Assembly: GCF_016865485.1 (NCBI RefSeq)
Contig: NZ_AP024452.1
Location: 4,672,501 to 4,736,500, forward strand
Direction of reading: 5' to 3'
Length of the DNA stretch: 64,000 nt
Source of the DNA: Luteitalea sp. TBR-22
Lineage (GTDB): Bacteria; Acidobacteriota; Vicinamibacteria; Vicinamibacterales; Vicinamibacteraceae
The notes beneath the pieces are model-generated. The model was not told the origin of the DNA, did no database searches, and saw nothing but the letters and a program-made list of their open reading frames with translations. This document shows, piece after piece, positions 1 through 9,051 of this stretch (position 1 is the stretch's first letter; each line of letters starts with the position of its first letter). Both the position numbers and the translations under genes were made by a program.

Positions 1-2
1 AG

Positions 3-497
3 ATCGCGGCCGCCAGCGGCGAGGTGGCCGGCGAATACCGCTGGGGCTCGCGCGAGGTCGAGATTCCGCAGGTGCGCCTGCTCGACGCCGCTGACCAGCC
101 CGTGACCAGCCTGCAGACGGGCGAGGCCCTGACGATCGCCTTCTCGTACCGGGCGGCGAGGCGGGTGCCGCGCCCCGTGTTCGGCCTCGCCGTGTACCAC
201 GAGGACGGCACCCACCTGACCGGCCCGAACACGCGGACCGGCGGATTGGTGATTCCGGAGGTCGAGGGAGACGGCGAGGTGCGCTACAGCATCGACCACC
301 TGCCGCTGTTGCCGGGGCGATACGTCGTGTCCGTGTCGGCCTACGACTACCACCTGGTCGAGCCGCTCGATCACCGTGAGCGCGTCGCGACCTTCACGGT
401 CACCGAGGGCGGCACGCTCGAGCGCTTCGGCAAGGTCACCCTCGGGGGGACCTGGCGACTCGTGCCGGCCCCGGCCCGGGAGCCCGTCGGCCCGTGA
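3..497 (+). CDS. Wzt-like ABC transporter ATP-binding protein, C-terminal part (5' end outside window)
   Basis: The reading frame is open from the window edge, so only the last 164 residues are seen. They form a beta-rich domain (phrases such as LTIAFSYRA, PVFGLAVYHEDG, LLPGRYVVSVSAYD) like the C-terminal carbohydrate-binding domain of Wzt, the nucleotide-binding subunit of ABC exporters for O-antigen or similar polymers. The ATPase part would lie upstream. The stop TGA overlaps the GTG start of the next glycosyltransferase (GTGA), which indicates translational coupling and a polysaccharide export operon. The domain call rests on recognised sequence style; the ATPase itself is not visible. 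Confidence 0.72.
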   Translation: MAAASGEVAGEYRWGSREVEIPQVRLLDAADQPVTSLQTGEALTIAFSYRAARRVPRPVFGLAVYHEDGTHLTGPNTRTGGLVIPEVEGDGEVRYSIDHLPLLPGRYVVSVSAYDYHLVEPLDHRERVATFTVTEGGTLERFGKVTLGGTWRLVPAPAREPVGP

Positions 498-3400
498 CCG
501 AGCGCCGCCTGGCCGCCATCGTCCATGGCGCGCGCTGGCCTGAGGGGGACGCCGAGGCGGCGTGGCGCGACCGCCTCGCCCGCGCCTTCGGTCACCCGGT
601 CGAGGTCATCGTCGCGCGCGAGGACCACGCGTCACCACGGGGCGCGGCGGCCCTCATCCACGCCGCGCTCGGCCGCGCGGTGGCGGCGCAGGTGCTCGTG
701 CTCGACGTGCACGCGCAACCCTCCGACGCCACGCTGCGCGCGCTGGTGCAGGCGCTCGGCGAGCACGCGCTCGCCGTCGCGCACGATGCGCCGCACACGG
801 CCGGCGACGGCCGCCGCTGGCAGGATCGCTGGCTCGCTGCGCGCGAGGCCGCCCCGCCCGTCTTCGTCGCCGCGCCGGCGTGGGCGATCGACCGGGACGC
901 GGTGGTCGGCGCCGGTGGCGTGGACCCTTCCCTCTGGTGCCACGGCGTCGTCGAGGACCTCGCTGCGCGACTGGCGCGCCGCGGCGGACGCACTGCCTGG
1001 CTCGCGGGGCCGGTGCCAGTGGCTGCCGAGTCGTACCCGCTGACGCCCGACCTGGACGCCTTCCTGCGCTGGCGCAACGGGCTGCGCCTGGCGTTCGCTC
1101 ACGCGTCGGCCGACGCGCTCGGGGAGACCCTGCTCTTGCCGGTGCTGGGGCTGCTGGCCTCCGCCTGGCGTGCCACCGGCCTCGACGCGCGGCACATCGC
1201 ATTCGGCGGCGACTGGGGACGCGCGTCGCTGGCCAGCAAGCTGCGCACGCGCCTCGGCGGTCCCCCTCCCGACCGCATCTGGCCCGCCGACGAGGCAGCA
1301 GCAGCCGTTCCCCTGGCGGCGCTCCAGGCCTTCACGCTCGAACTGCCGGAACTGGCGCGGGAGCGGCTGGCAGCCGGCCTCGAGCGGGTCGAGCCGCAGC
1401 CCATGGCGACCGCGGCATCTCTCGCGGTCGACGCGACGCGCCCCGATGGCGATGCCACGCAGCCGCGGGTGTCGGTGATCGTCGTCAACTGGAACGGCCG
1501 CGAGCACCTCGAGGCGTGCTTTGCGTCCCTTCAGGCGAGCGAGTACCCGTCCGATCGGCTCGAGCTGATCTGCGTGGACAACGGCTCGAGCGACGACAGC
1601 GTCGCGTTCATGACCGCGCGGTTTCCCGGCGTGCGCCTCGTGCCGTTGCCGGAGAACCGCGGCTTCACGGGCGGCAACGAGGCCGGCGTCGGGGTCGCGA
1701 CGGGCGACGTGCTGGTGTTCGTCAACAACGACATGCGCTTCGAGCCGTCGTTCCTCGCGCGGCTGGTCGGCGGGCTCGGGAGGGACGCCGCCTGTGCCGG
1801 CGCGCGCGTGATGGCCTGGGACGGCGGGCACATCGATTTCGTGCGCGGCACCGCCAGCTTCGAGGCGCGCGGCTACCAGGAGCAGTACGGTCAGCCGTAC
1901 ACGCCCGGCATGGCGCTGGCCGAGTCGTTCTTCCCCAACGGCGGCGCCTTCGCCGTGACGCGGCAGGCCTACGACGATGCCGGCGGCTTCGACCCTGCCC
2001 TGTTCGCGTACTACGACGACGTGGACCTCGGCTGGCGGCTCCGCATGGCGGGCCACGCGATCCGCACGGTGCCCGACGCGGTGGCCTTCCACCGGCACGG
2101 CGCCACGGTCCGCACGCAACCGCACGCCCACAAGCGCTTCGTGCTGGCGCGCAACGCCCTGTGGATCGCCCTCCGGAACTACGACGACCGCACGCTGCCG
2201 CACGTGCTGCCAGCGCTGCTCCTGCTCGCCGGCCTGCGGGTGGCCCAGGATCTCGTGTGGCTGCGCACGCCGCTGCACGCCCGCCTGCGCCCCTGGCTCG
2301 AGCCCTCGCGTCGACACCCGGTGCCCGCCAGCGCGTACGAACCGACGCCCGACTCCGCTGCTCCCTCGCCGGCTCGCGTGCTGGCGCAAATCCCGGTGCC
2401 TGAACTGGCGGCGATCGGCGCGACGCTCGACGACATGCCGCGGCTGCTCGCGCTTCACGACGCGCAGCAGCAGCGACGACGCGTGCCCGACAGCGAGGTG
2501 CTCCCGTACCTCGGGCGCCCCTTCGACGAGCTCGACGGACGCCGGACGTACCGGCTGGCGCAGAAGGCGCTGGTCGAGGCCCTCGGGTTGCGGGCCAGGC
2601 TCGGCATCCGACCGCACGTGCTGTTGATCACGCACGAGGCCCTGCGCACCAACATGTCCGGCCCGGCGATCCGCGTGCTGGAGATGGCGCGCGCCCTCAG
2701 CCGGGACGCGCGCGTCACGGTGTGCGCGCCCGGGCCGATGGAGATCCGCGACGACCGGGTGGCACTCGTCCCGTTCGATCCGGCTCGCCCGGCTGTCCTG
2801 AAGGCCCAGGCCGAGACTGCCGACGCCGTCGTGGTGCAGGGCTTCGCGCTGAACTCCTACCCGTTCCTGTCGGCGCTCGTCTGCCCCATCGTCGCCGACC
2901 TGTACTGCCCCTTCACGATCGAGCACCTCGAACAGCAGCGCGCTGCAGGAGGCGCCGTGCCGCCTGCACACGAGCAGGAGGCTGCGGCCATCCTCTCGGT
3001 GCAGAATGCGCAACTGCAGCAGGCCGACTTCTTCCTCTGCGCCAGCGAGCGGCAGCGTGACTTCTGGATCGGCGCGCTGCACACCGCCGGCCGCGTCAAC
3101 CCGCGCACCGTCGCCCGCGACGCCGACCTGCGCACGCTCATCGACGTCGTGCCGTTCGGCCTGCCGTCCGAGGACGTCCACGAGGCTGCGGCGCGGGCCC
3201 GCGACGCCCGGCTGGCCCGGGGAGCGTCCGGCGCCGTCATGAAGGGCGTGCATCCGGCCATCCGCGAGACCGACCGCGTCCTGCTGTGGGGCGGCTCCCT
3301 GCTCGACTGGCAGGACCCTGAGACGCTCATCGCCGCGGTCGCCACGCTCGCCCGGACCCGCGACGACGTGAAGCTGTTCTTCATGGGCGTCAAGCACCCG

Positions 3401-4066
3401 AACCCGCAGGTCAAGCCGATGGCGGTGGTCGAGCGTTCGCGTCGCCTCGCCGAGTCGCTCGGCGTCGCCGGCACGCACGTGATCTTCAACGACTGGGTGC
3501 CCTACGAGGAGCGCGCGCTCTACCTCACCGAGGCCGACCTCGGCGTGAGCACGCACCACTGGCACCTCGAGACGCGCTACGCGTTCCGCACGCGCATGCT
3601 CGACTACCTGTGGGCGCGCCTGCCGATCGTCTGCAGCGAGGGCGACCACTTCGGCGACCTCGTGCGGGCGCGCGGACTCGGGCGGGCCGTGCCACCCGGC
3701 GACGCCGAGGCGCTGGCCGGCGCCATCGCGGAGATGCTCGACGCGCCGGCCGCCCGCGACGAGGCGCGTCGCGCCCTCGCGCAGGTGGCCGACACGCTCA
3801 CGTGGGATCACGTGGTCGAGCCGCTGCGGCGCTGGTGCGCCGAACCGCAGTTCGCCGCCGACCGGGAGCAGGAAGTCGTGGCGTTCCGCGCCCACCTGAA
3901 CGAGAGCTTCAAGGCGTCGCGCTGGCTGAAGCGCACCGCGCTCAGCCTCGGCGTCAAGGAAGCCGACGTCGAGGCGCTCAAGCGCTGGGGCCCGGTGCGG
4001 GCCGGCATGTCGATGCGCAATGCGGTCGCGATCAGCCGCGCCCGCAGGAAGGCCCGTCGCGCGTGA
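494..4066 (+). CDS. Bifunctional glycosyltransferase (GT2 domain followed by GT4 domain)
   Basis: 1190 residues, GTG start overlapping the upstream stop. Residues 1-320 are not recognised (possibly a degenerate glycosyltransferase-like region). About 323-570 is a GT2 domain beginning VSVIVVNWNGREHLEACF, with the nucleotide-binding DNGSSDDS, a metal-binding-type VFVNNDMRF and the acceptor-side FAYYDDVDLGWRLRMAG motif. About 706-1150 is a GT4 (GT-B fold) domain beginning HVLLITHEALRTNMSGPA and containing GGSLLDWQDPETLI. It probably adds two sugars in sequence during assembly of a surface polysaccharide on the cytoplasmic face of the membrane. The fusion is longer than either family alone. Substrates cannot be read from sequence. 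Confidence 0.85.
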   Translation: MTERRLAAIVHGARWPEGDAEAAWRDRLARAFGHPVEVIVAREDHASPRGAAALIHAALGRAVAAQVLVLDVHAQPSDATLRALVQALGEHALAVAHDAPHTAGDGRRWQDRWLAAREAAPPVFVAAPAWAIDRDAVVGAGGVDPSLWCHGVVEDLAARLARRGGRTAWLAGPVPVAAESYPLTPDLDAFLRWRNGLRLAFAHASADALGETLLLPVLGLLASAWRATGLDARHIAFGGDWGRASLASKLRTRLGGPPPDRIWPADEAAAAVPLAALQAFTLELPELARERLAAGLERVEPQPMATAASLAVDATRPDGDATQPRVSVIVVNWNGREHLEACFASLQASEYPSDRLELICVDNGSSDDSVAFMTARFPGVRLVPLPENRGFTGGNEAGVGVATGDVLVFVNNDMRFEPSFLARLVGGLGRDAACAGARVMAWDGGHIDFVRGTASFEARGYQEQYGQPYTPGMALAESFFPNGGAFAVTRQAYDDAGGFDPALFAYYDDVDLGWRLRMAGHAIRTVPDAVAFHRHGATVRTQPHAHKRFVLARNALWIALRNYDDRTLPHVLPALLLLAGLRVAQDLVWLRTPLHARLRPWLEPSRRHPVPASAYEPTPDSAAPSPARVLAQIPVPELAAIGATLDDMPRLLALHDAQQQRRRVPDSEVLPYLGRPFDELDGRRTYRLAQKALVEALGLRARLGIRPHVLLITHEALRTNMSGPAIRVLEMARALSRDARVTVCAPGPMEIRDDRVALVPFDPARPAVLKAQAETADAVVVQGFALNSYPFLSALVCPIVADLYCPFTIEHLEQQRAAGGAVPPAHEQEAAAILSVQNAQLQQADFFLCASERQRDFWIGALHTAGRVNPRTVARDADLRTLIDVVPFGLPSEDVHEAAARARDARLARGASGAVMKGVHPAIRETDRVLLWGGSLLDWQDPETLIAAVATLARTRDDVKLFFMGVKHPNPQVKPMAVVERSRRLAESLGVAGTHVIFNDWVPYEERALYLTEADLGVSTHHWHLETRYAFRTRMLDYLWARLPIVCSEGDHFGDLVRARGLGRAVPPGDAEALAGAIAEMLDAPAARDEARRALAQVADTLTWDHVVEPLRRWCAEPQFAADREQEVVAFRAHLNESFKASRWLKRTALSLGVKEADVEALKRWGPVRAGMSMRNAVAISRARRKARRA

Positions 4067-5004
4067 AGGTCAGCGTGATCGTCGCCGCGCGCGACAGCGC
4101 GGCCACGCTCGGCGCGTGCCTCGACGCGCTGCGCGCCCAGGACTACCCCGACGTCGAGGTGATCGTCGTCGACGACGGGTCCACCGACGACACGGCGGCG
4201 ATCGCCGAGGCCGGGGGCGCCCGGGTCGTGCGCACGCCCGCGGTCGGCGCGTCAGCGGCCCGCAACCTGGGGATCGAACTGGCGCGTGGCGAAGTGGTCG
4301 CGTTCACCGACGGCGACTGCGTGGCCGAGCCACGGTGGGCGCGCGCGCTGGCCGAGGGCCTCGAGTCTTCCGGGGCGACGGGGATCGGCGGCCGGCAGGT
4401 GAACGTGTTCCCTGCCGCGCAGGCGTGGCTGCGCGACGGCTTCGAGGCGTTCTTCCGCGCCGCGTCGATCCTGAGCGACTACACGCGCGGCGACGACCGC
4501 CCGCGGCAGGTGCGGCACAACGCCAGTTGCTGCAGCGCCTACCGCACCGAGGCGCTGCGTCAGGTAGGCGGCTTCAGGCCGGGCCTGTGGCCCGGCGAGG
4601 ACGTCGACCTCGACCTGCGCCTGACGCGCAGCGGCGCGACGCTGTACTACGTGCCGTGGGCCGTGGTGCACCACCATCGGCCCGGCACGTTCGCGTGGTT
4701 CCGTCGCATGATGCGTCGATACGGCGGCGCGGAGAGGCGCCTGGTCCGCCTGCACGGACGGGCGCGCGCGGTCGACTACGTGCCGATCGTGACGACGACG
4801 GCCGTGCTGCTGCAGCTGCTGTGGCTGTGGCCCGCGGCGCACGCCGCGCTGTTCATGGGGCTGGTGCTGGTGGGCCTCGGCGGCCTCGGCGTGCTGACGT
4901 CCACGACGCCGGTGCGGCTCTGGCCCTTGGTGGTCGCCTTCGGGGTCACCGCGATCGTCGAGTGGCACGTCGGCTGGTGGACCGCGCCTGGAGAACCCGC
5001 ATGA
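4063..5004 (+). CDS. Family 2 glycosyltransferase with C-terminal membrane segments
   Basis: 313 residues from a GTG that overlaps the previous TGA by 4 bp; a longer in-frame extension upstream lies inside the previous gene and is rejected. The N-terminus VKVSVIVAARDSAATLG, then VDDGSTDDT, AFTDGDCVAEP (DXD-like) and LWPGEDVDLDLRLTRSG are classic GT2 motifs, close to ExoA/cell-wall synthase style enzymes. Two or three hydrophobic segments at about residues 245-310 (VLLQLLWLWPAAHAALFMGLVLVG and following) would anchor it in the inner membrane. The ATG of the next methyltransferase overlaps its stop. Role: a sugar transfer step of the same polysaccharide pathway. Confidence 0.87.
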   Translation: MKVSVIVAARDSAATLGACLDALRAQDYPDVEVIVVDDGSTDDTAAIAEAGGARVVRTPAVGASAARNLGIELARGEVVAFTDGDCVAEPRWARALAEGLESSGATGIGGRQVNVFPAAQAWLRDGFEAFFRAASILSDYTRGDDRPRQVRHNASCCSAYRTEALRQVGGFRPGLWPGEDVDLDLRLTRSGATLYYVPWAVVHHHRPGTFAWFRRMMRRYGGAERRLVRLHGRARAVDYVPIVTTTAVLLQLLWLWPAAHAALFMGLVLVGLGGLGVLTSTTPVRLWPLVVAFGVTAIVEWHVGWWTAPGEPA

Positions 5005-5771
5005 CGGCGCCCGATCCGATCATCGAGCAGGAGCGCGCGCACGAGAACGCCTGGTACACGCGCGCCCTCGAGGAGCGCTTCTTCGAGCGGGAGGGCTTCC
5101 GGCAACTCGTGGCGTGGAACGTCGCGGCATTCCGCCGCCAGGTCCCGCTGCGGCGTGACATGCGCCTGCTCTCGATCGGCGCCGGGCTCGGCGACTACGA
5201 GCTCGCACTCGCGCCGCTGGTGGCGCACATCACCGCCGTGGAACTCTCGGAGACGGCCACGGCGACGGCGCGCCAGCGACTGGCCGCGGCTGGCCTCGAC
5301 AACGTCACGGTGATCACGGGCCCCATCGACACGCAGGCCTTCGACCGCGCATCCTTCGACGTCGTGTACGCGATGGGCGTGTTCCACCACTTCCTGCCCG
5401 AACAGCGGCGTCGCCTGCTGGCGCAGTGCCACGACTGGACGCGCGCCGGCGGCTCGTTGTACGTGCGCGATCCCAACGCGCGGGGCCTGCTCCGTCGGGT
5501 GCTGGAGGGCTGGTTCAGGCGGCGGAGCACGGTACACGCCGAGCAGGAGGCCTCGCTCGATCCGCTGGCCCTGCGCGAGGAGGCGCTGGCGGCCGGCTTC
5601 CGCGACCCGCGGCTCGACTACATCGACGTGATCGGCGGTCCGCTGCCCTGGCTGGTGCGCAGCGACTCGCGCCTGCTGTGGCGCGCGGTGTTCGCCGTCG
5701 ATCGCGCCTGGCTCGCGATCCCGGGCTTGCGTCGCGCGGCGTCGCAGTTCGCGCTGGTGGCAAGGCGATGA
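5001..5771 (+). CDS. Class I SAM-dependent methyltransferase
   Basis: 256 residues, ATG overlapping the upstream stop (ATGA). The SAM-binding fold is visible: motif I LLSIGAGLGDYELAL (about residue 55), an acidic residue at the end of strand 2 (ITAVELSE), and DVVYAMGVFHHF as the post-motif with a histidine pair typical of Methyltransf_11/25 proteins. It probably methylates a sugar or lipid-linked intermediate, given the flanking glycosyltransferases; the substrate is unknown. The next gene again starts in its stop codon (ATGA). Confidence 0.82.
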   Translation: MTAPDPIIEQERAHENAWYTRALEERFFEREGFRQLVAWNVAAFRRQVPLRRDMRLLSIGAGLGDYELALAPLVAHITAVELSETATATARQRLAAAGLDNVTVITGPIDTQAFDRASFDVVYAMGVFHHFLPEQRRRLLAQCHDWTRAGGSLYVRDPNARGLLRRVLEGWFRRRSTVHAEQEASLDPLALREEALAAGFRDPRLDYIDVIGGPLPWLVRSDSRLLWRAVFAVDRAWLAIPGLRRAASQFALVARR

Positions 5772-8700
5772 CGCGTCGGGAGGAGCCGGGCACCGGGCAC
5801 CGGGCGACGGGCACCGGGGAACCGCAGGAGGCAGGCACCGGGCAGCGGGCACCGGGCACCGGGGAACCGCAGGAGGCAGGCACCGGGCACCGGGCACCGG
5901 GCACCGGGGAACCGCAGGAGTCGCGCAGCGGGCACCGGGCGACGGGCACCGGGGCAGCGCCGGAGGTGGGCTCCGGGCAGCGGAGTCCGGGCACCGGGGC
6001 AGCTGCGGCCCATGGGCCACAGGTTGCCCGTGGCGGCACGTGGACGGCGACGCGCAAGGCGTTGCTGCCACTGCTGGTGGTGATGCTGGCGTGCCTGCTG
6101 GCGTTGTTCGAGCGCGAGTGGCGGCATGGCGAGGTGTTCTCGCCGGCCGACCTCGTGTTCCAGTTCTACCCGTGGGCGCACGACGCGCCGCGCACGCCCG
6201 CTGCCAACCCGACGCGTTCCGACGAGGCCTTCTATCACCAGCCGCTGATGGCCACGCACTTCGCGCGGCTGCGTGGCGGCGAGTGGCCCGACTTCGACGA
6301 CTCGCGACTGGCCGGCGTGCCGGCCTTCTTCCAGGGGCTCGACGTCGGGCGCGCCTTCTCGCCCTTCAGCCTGCCCTTCTACCTGCTGCCGGCCGAGGAC
6401 GCCGTCAACTGGTACGGTCCGCTGCGCTTGCTCGTCGCGGCGCTGGCGATGTGGCTGTTCCTGCGTGATCTCGGCGCCGGGGCGATCGCGGCGGCGCTGG
6501 CTGGCGTGGCATACGGGCTCAACGGCCACTTCCTCACGTGGCTCAGCGCGCCGATGCCGACCGTGGCCGCGTGGCTGCCGCTGGTGCTGCGGCAGGTGCG
6601 TCGGTGCGCGCGGGGCGGCGGCATCCGCGACGTGGCCGGACTCGCGCTCGCCACCGGCGCGCTGTGCCTGGGCGGCTACATGGCCACCACGCTCGTGTGC
6701 CTGTTCGGCGCCGGCGTCTACGGGCTCGTCGAGCTGTGGGCGGCGCGGGTGAACGACGAGGAGACCGTCGACCAAGGTCGACGGCTACACGAAGGCGAGG
6801 GTCGACGGCTACCCCGAGGCGAGGGTCGACGGCTACGCGGAGGAGAGGGTCGATGGCCACTCCGGCGCTTCGGCGCCCTGGTGGGCGGTGGCGTGCTCGG
6901 CCTCGCGGTCGGCGCAGTGGCCTGGTGGCCGATGGTCGCGGCCCTGCGCACCTCCCCGGCCGGCGCGCGGGTCGTCTCGGCGGAAGGTGCACCCTGGCCG
7001 AATCTCGCCACGCTCGCGCTGCCCGACTTCTGGGGCTCGCCGGTCCGCGGCAACTGGTGGCACCCGGACCCGTCGGCCAACTACCCGGAGCACGTCGCGT
7101 ACTTCGGCATCGTGGTCGCCATTGTCGCGGGGCTGGCGCTGGTCGCGCGGTTGCCGCGCCCCCTGTCGATCGTGCGGTGGACGTTCGTCGGACTGCTGGT
7201 CGTGGCCCTCACGCGCGCCTACGGCGGGTTCCCCGGGCGGTGGCTGCTGGTGTTGCCGGGACAGGCGCAATCCAATCCGTTCCGCTGGTACGCGCTGGCC
7301 GCCTGCGCGCTCGCCGTGCTGGCCGGGCTTGGCCTGCAGGCGTGGCTCACCGAAGCGGATGGTCGTCGACGGCTCCGCCAGCTCGCCGGCCCGACGCTGG
7401 TCGCCGGCGCGCTCGCGGCGGTCACGGCCGCCGCGCTGCTGGCGTTGCTGCCCGACCTTCGTGCGCGCAACCTGCAGGGATTCGAGCGTGCCCAACTGCT
7501 GCGGCTCGCGCTGATTGCGGGCGCCACGCTGCTGCCGGTGTACGTCGGCGCGTGGGTGCGCGATGCCCGCGTGCGCATGGCGTGCGGCCTCTGGCTGGTG
7601 GCGCTGGCGGGCGCCGACCTGGTGCAGGCGCATCGCGGCTTCAACCCGACGGTGCCGCGCGACCGCTACTACCCCGAGACGCCGACCCTCGCCTGGCTGC
7701 GCGAGGAAGCGGCGAGCAGCCGCGTCGCGCCCGTGGACACCGCCGGCGACCTCATCGAGGGCCACGTGTGGTCGATGTACGGCATCGATGTCGTCACGGG
7801 ATTCGACTACCACGGCGACCCCGCCTATCAGCGCTACATGCAGCTGGCGCAGCATCCGCCCGGTGAGTCGGTGGCTCCCCGACCGGCCGCGTGGGACTTC
7901 GTCGGCCTGCGGCGCGAGACGCTCGACCTCCGCATGCTCGGTGTGCTCGGCGCACGCTACATCGTCGCGCCGCCCCTCGACCTCACGCCGCGGGCCGGCG
8001 GCTACGTGCCCATCGGTCCGGTTGGCGACGGCACCGTGGTGACCCTCACCGTCCCCGTCCGGCACGATGGGCTTCGGGGCATCGACCTGCTGACCGCAAC
8101 CCACGGGCGAAGGAACAAGGGCCGATGGCATTACACGGTCACGCACGCCACCGGGGGCAGGCTCGCGGCGGGTGTGATCGAACAGGCGGCGCTGCCCAAC
8201 ACCGAGTGGTGGCGCCTCACGTGGACGCCGGTGCAGGCCTCGCGCAACAGCAGCATCACCGTGACGATCCGCGGCGAGGGCAGCGGCCCCGACGACAGCG
8301 CCACGATCATGGCCACAGCAACGCCGTCGGCGCTGGGCACGACCTTGACGATCGACGACCGGGCGGACCTCCGGACGCTGTGGTTCCGCACGTTCTCGAC
8401 CGCGCCGGACCGGTTCGGCGAGGCGCCACTGGTCCGCGCCGGAGACCTCAACGTCTACCGCAATCCGTACGCGCGGCCGCGGGCCTGGTTCGTGCTCGGT
8501 GACACCGTGGCGCCGGCGTCGAGCCACGCCGCCGCCATGCACGCCGGGCCGTTCGAGCCCGCTCGTCACGCCTGGGTCGACGGTCCGCCGTCGCACGAGC
8601 CGAGCGCAACCGCCCGCGTGACCTCGGTCAGCCTCGACGATGACACGCGGACCATCGGCGTCGACGCCCCCGACGGCGGACTGCTCGTGATTGGCGACCG

Positions 8701-8917
8701 GGCGCACGCCGGCTGGGATGTCACCGTCGATGGAAGGGCTGTCCCCTGGCAGGTGGCCGATGGCGTGCTCATCGGTGTCGGAATTCCGCCAGGGGCGCGG
8801 ACCGTGGTCCTGCAGTTCCGCCAACCCTCCGTACGTCCCGCGCTCGGCCTTTCCCTCCTGGCCCTGTCTGGCATCGCCCTTGCGGTAGTGGCCAGCAGCA
8901 GGCGGGCACGACCTTAG
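5768..8917 (+). CDS. YfhO-like multi-spanning membrane protein with repeat-filled segments
   Basis: 1049 residues from the ATG that overlaps the upstream stop (AAGG lies just before it). Residues about 5-85 are a low-complexity Gly/Thr/Pro/Glu/Arg stretch encoded by a 45-bp (15-residue) repeat. About ten hydrophobic segments follow, starting LLPLLVVMLACLLALF, with YfhO-type features: an early loop of the style LFLRDLGAGAIAAALAG, GLNGHFLTWLSAPMP, and a C-terminal extracytoplasmic domain with VLGARYIV and GDRAHAGWDVTVDG. YfhO relatives are linked to glycosylation of cell-surface polymers. A second repeat block (EGRRLxxG, 24-bp period) fills a loop near residues 333-363. The true start could be downstream of the N-terminal repeat; no good in-frame ATG precedes the first membrane helix. 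Confidence 0.75.
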   Translation: MTRREEPGTGHRATGTGEPQEAGTGQRAPGTGEPQEAGTGHRAPGTGEPQESRSGHRATGTGAAPEVGSGQRSPGTGAAAAHGPQVARGGTWTATRKALLPLLVVMLACLLALFEREWRHGEVFSPADLVFQFYPWAHDAPRTPAANPTRSDEAFYHQPLMATHFARLRGGEWPDFDDSRLAGVPAFFQGLDVGRAFSPFSLPFYLLPAEDAVNWYGPLRLLVAALAMWLFLRDLGAGAIAAALAGVAYGLNGHFLTWLSAPMPTVAAWLPLVLRQVRRCARGGGIRDVAGLALATGALCLGGYMATTLVCLFGAGVYGLVELWAARVNDEETVDQGRRLHEGEGRRLPRGEGRRLRGGEGRWPLRRFGALVGGGVLGLAVGAVAWWPMVAALRTSPAGARVVSAEGAPWPNLATLALPDFWGSPVRGNWWHPDPSANYPEHVAYFGIVVAIVAGLALVARLPRPLSIVRWTFVGLLVVALTRAYGGFPGRWLLVLPGQAQSNPFRWYALAACALAVLAGLGLQAWLTEADGRRRLRQLAGPTLVAGALAAVTAAALLALLPDLRARNLQGFERAQLLRLALIAGATLLPVYVGAWVRDARVRMACGLWLVALAGADLVQAHRGFNPTVPRDRYYPETPTLAWLREEAASSRVAPVDTAGDLIEGHVWSMYGIDVVTGFDYHGDPAYQRYMQLAQHPPGESVAPRPAAWDFVGLRRETLDLRMLGVLGARYIVAPPLDLTPRAGGYVPIGPVGDGTVVTLTVPVRHDGLRGIDLLTATHGRRNKGRWHYTVTHATGGRLAAGVIEQAALPNTEWWRLTWTPVQASRNSSITVTIRGEGSGPDDSATIMATATPSALGTTLTIDDRADLRTLWFRTFSTAPDRFGEAPLVRAGDLNVYRNPYARPRAWFVLGDTVAPASSHAAAMHAGPFEPARHAWVDGPPSHEPSATARVTSVSLDDDTRTIGVDAPDGGLLVIGDRAHAGWDVTVDGRAVPWQVADGVLIGVGIPPGARTVVLQFRQPSVRPALGLSLLALSGIALAVVASSRRARP
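5783..6006 (+). repeat. In-frame 7-bp-based array with 45-bp higher-order repeat at 5' end of YfhO-like gene
   Basis: The stretch is built from CACCGGG/CAGCGGG-type heptamers interrupted by GGGGAACCGCAGGAG. The latter recurs at 5816, 5861 and 5906, a spacing of exactly 45 bp, so the reading frame stays open (15-residue unit GTGEPQEAGTGHRAP). The same CACCGGG heptamer occurs between genes at 49025-49080. Confidence 0.85.
6765..6788 (-). repeat. REP-like hairpin with GTAG foot, inside the YfhO-like gene
   Basis: On the minus strand it reads GTAG then CCGTCGACC, loop TT, GGTCGACGG: a perfect 9-bp stem with the foot tetranucleotide shared by the other REPs of this window. It lies within a coding region and keeps the frame. 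Confidence 0.8.
6776..6859 (+). repeat. 24-bp tandem repeat derived from a REP half, in frame
   Basis: The half-site GGTCGACGG recurs at 6776, 6800, 6824 and (as GGTCGATGG) 6848, exactly 24 bp apart, joined by GAAGGCGAG-like linkers. It encodes four 8-residue units of the pattern GRRLxxGE in a loop between membrane helices. The unit looks derived from the REP at 6765-6788. Confidence 0.85.
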
Positions 8918-8941
8918 GGTCGGTCCCTCTCCGCCTGCCGT

Positions 8942-8967
8942 GGTCCGGTGCTGGTGTCCACCGGACC
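8942..8967 (+). terminator. Hairpin after YfhO-like gene
   Basis: Nine-bp perfect stem GGTCCGGTG/CACCGGACC with an 8-base loop, 25 bp after the stop codon. No clear T-run follows, so it may be a factor-assisted terminator or an mRNA 3' end stabiliser. Confidence 0.5.
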
Positions 8968-9051
8968 CTCCCATCCGAGCAGGCGCGCGTCCCGTCACGT
9001 CGGGCCCCGGCCGGCAGCCAGACACCTTGCGCCCGAGTGGCGCCAACAGAA

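Noticed and set aside
632-3895. A 1087-codon open frame antisense to the GT2-GT4 gene
   Set aside because: High GC leaves antisense frames open; the translation is Arg/His/Gly/Ala-rich without family motifs, while the plus strand shows clear glycosyltransferase motifs.
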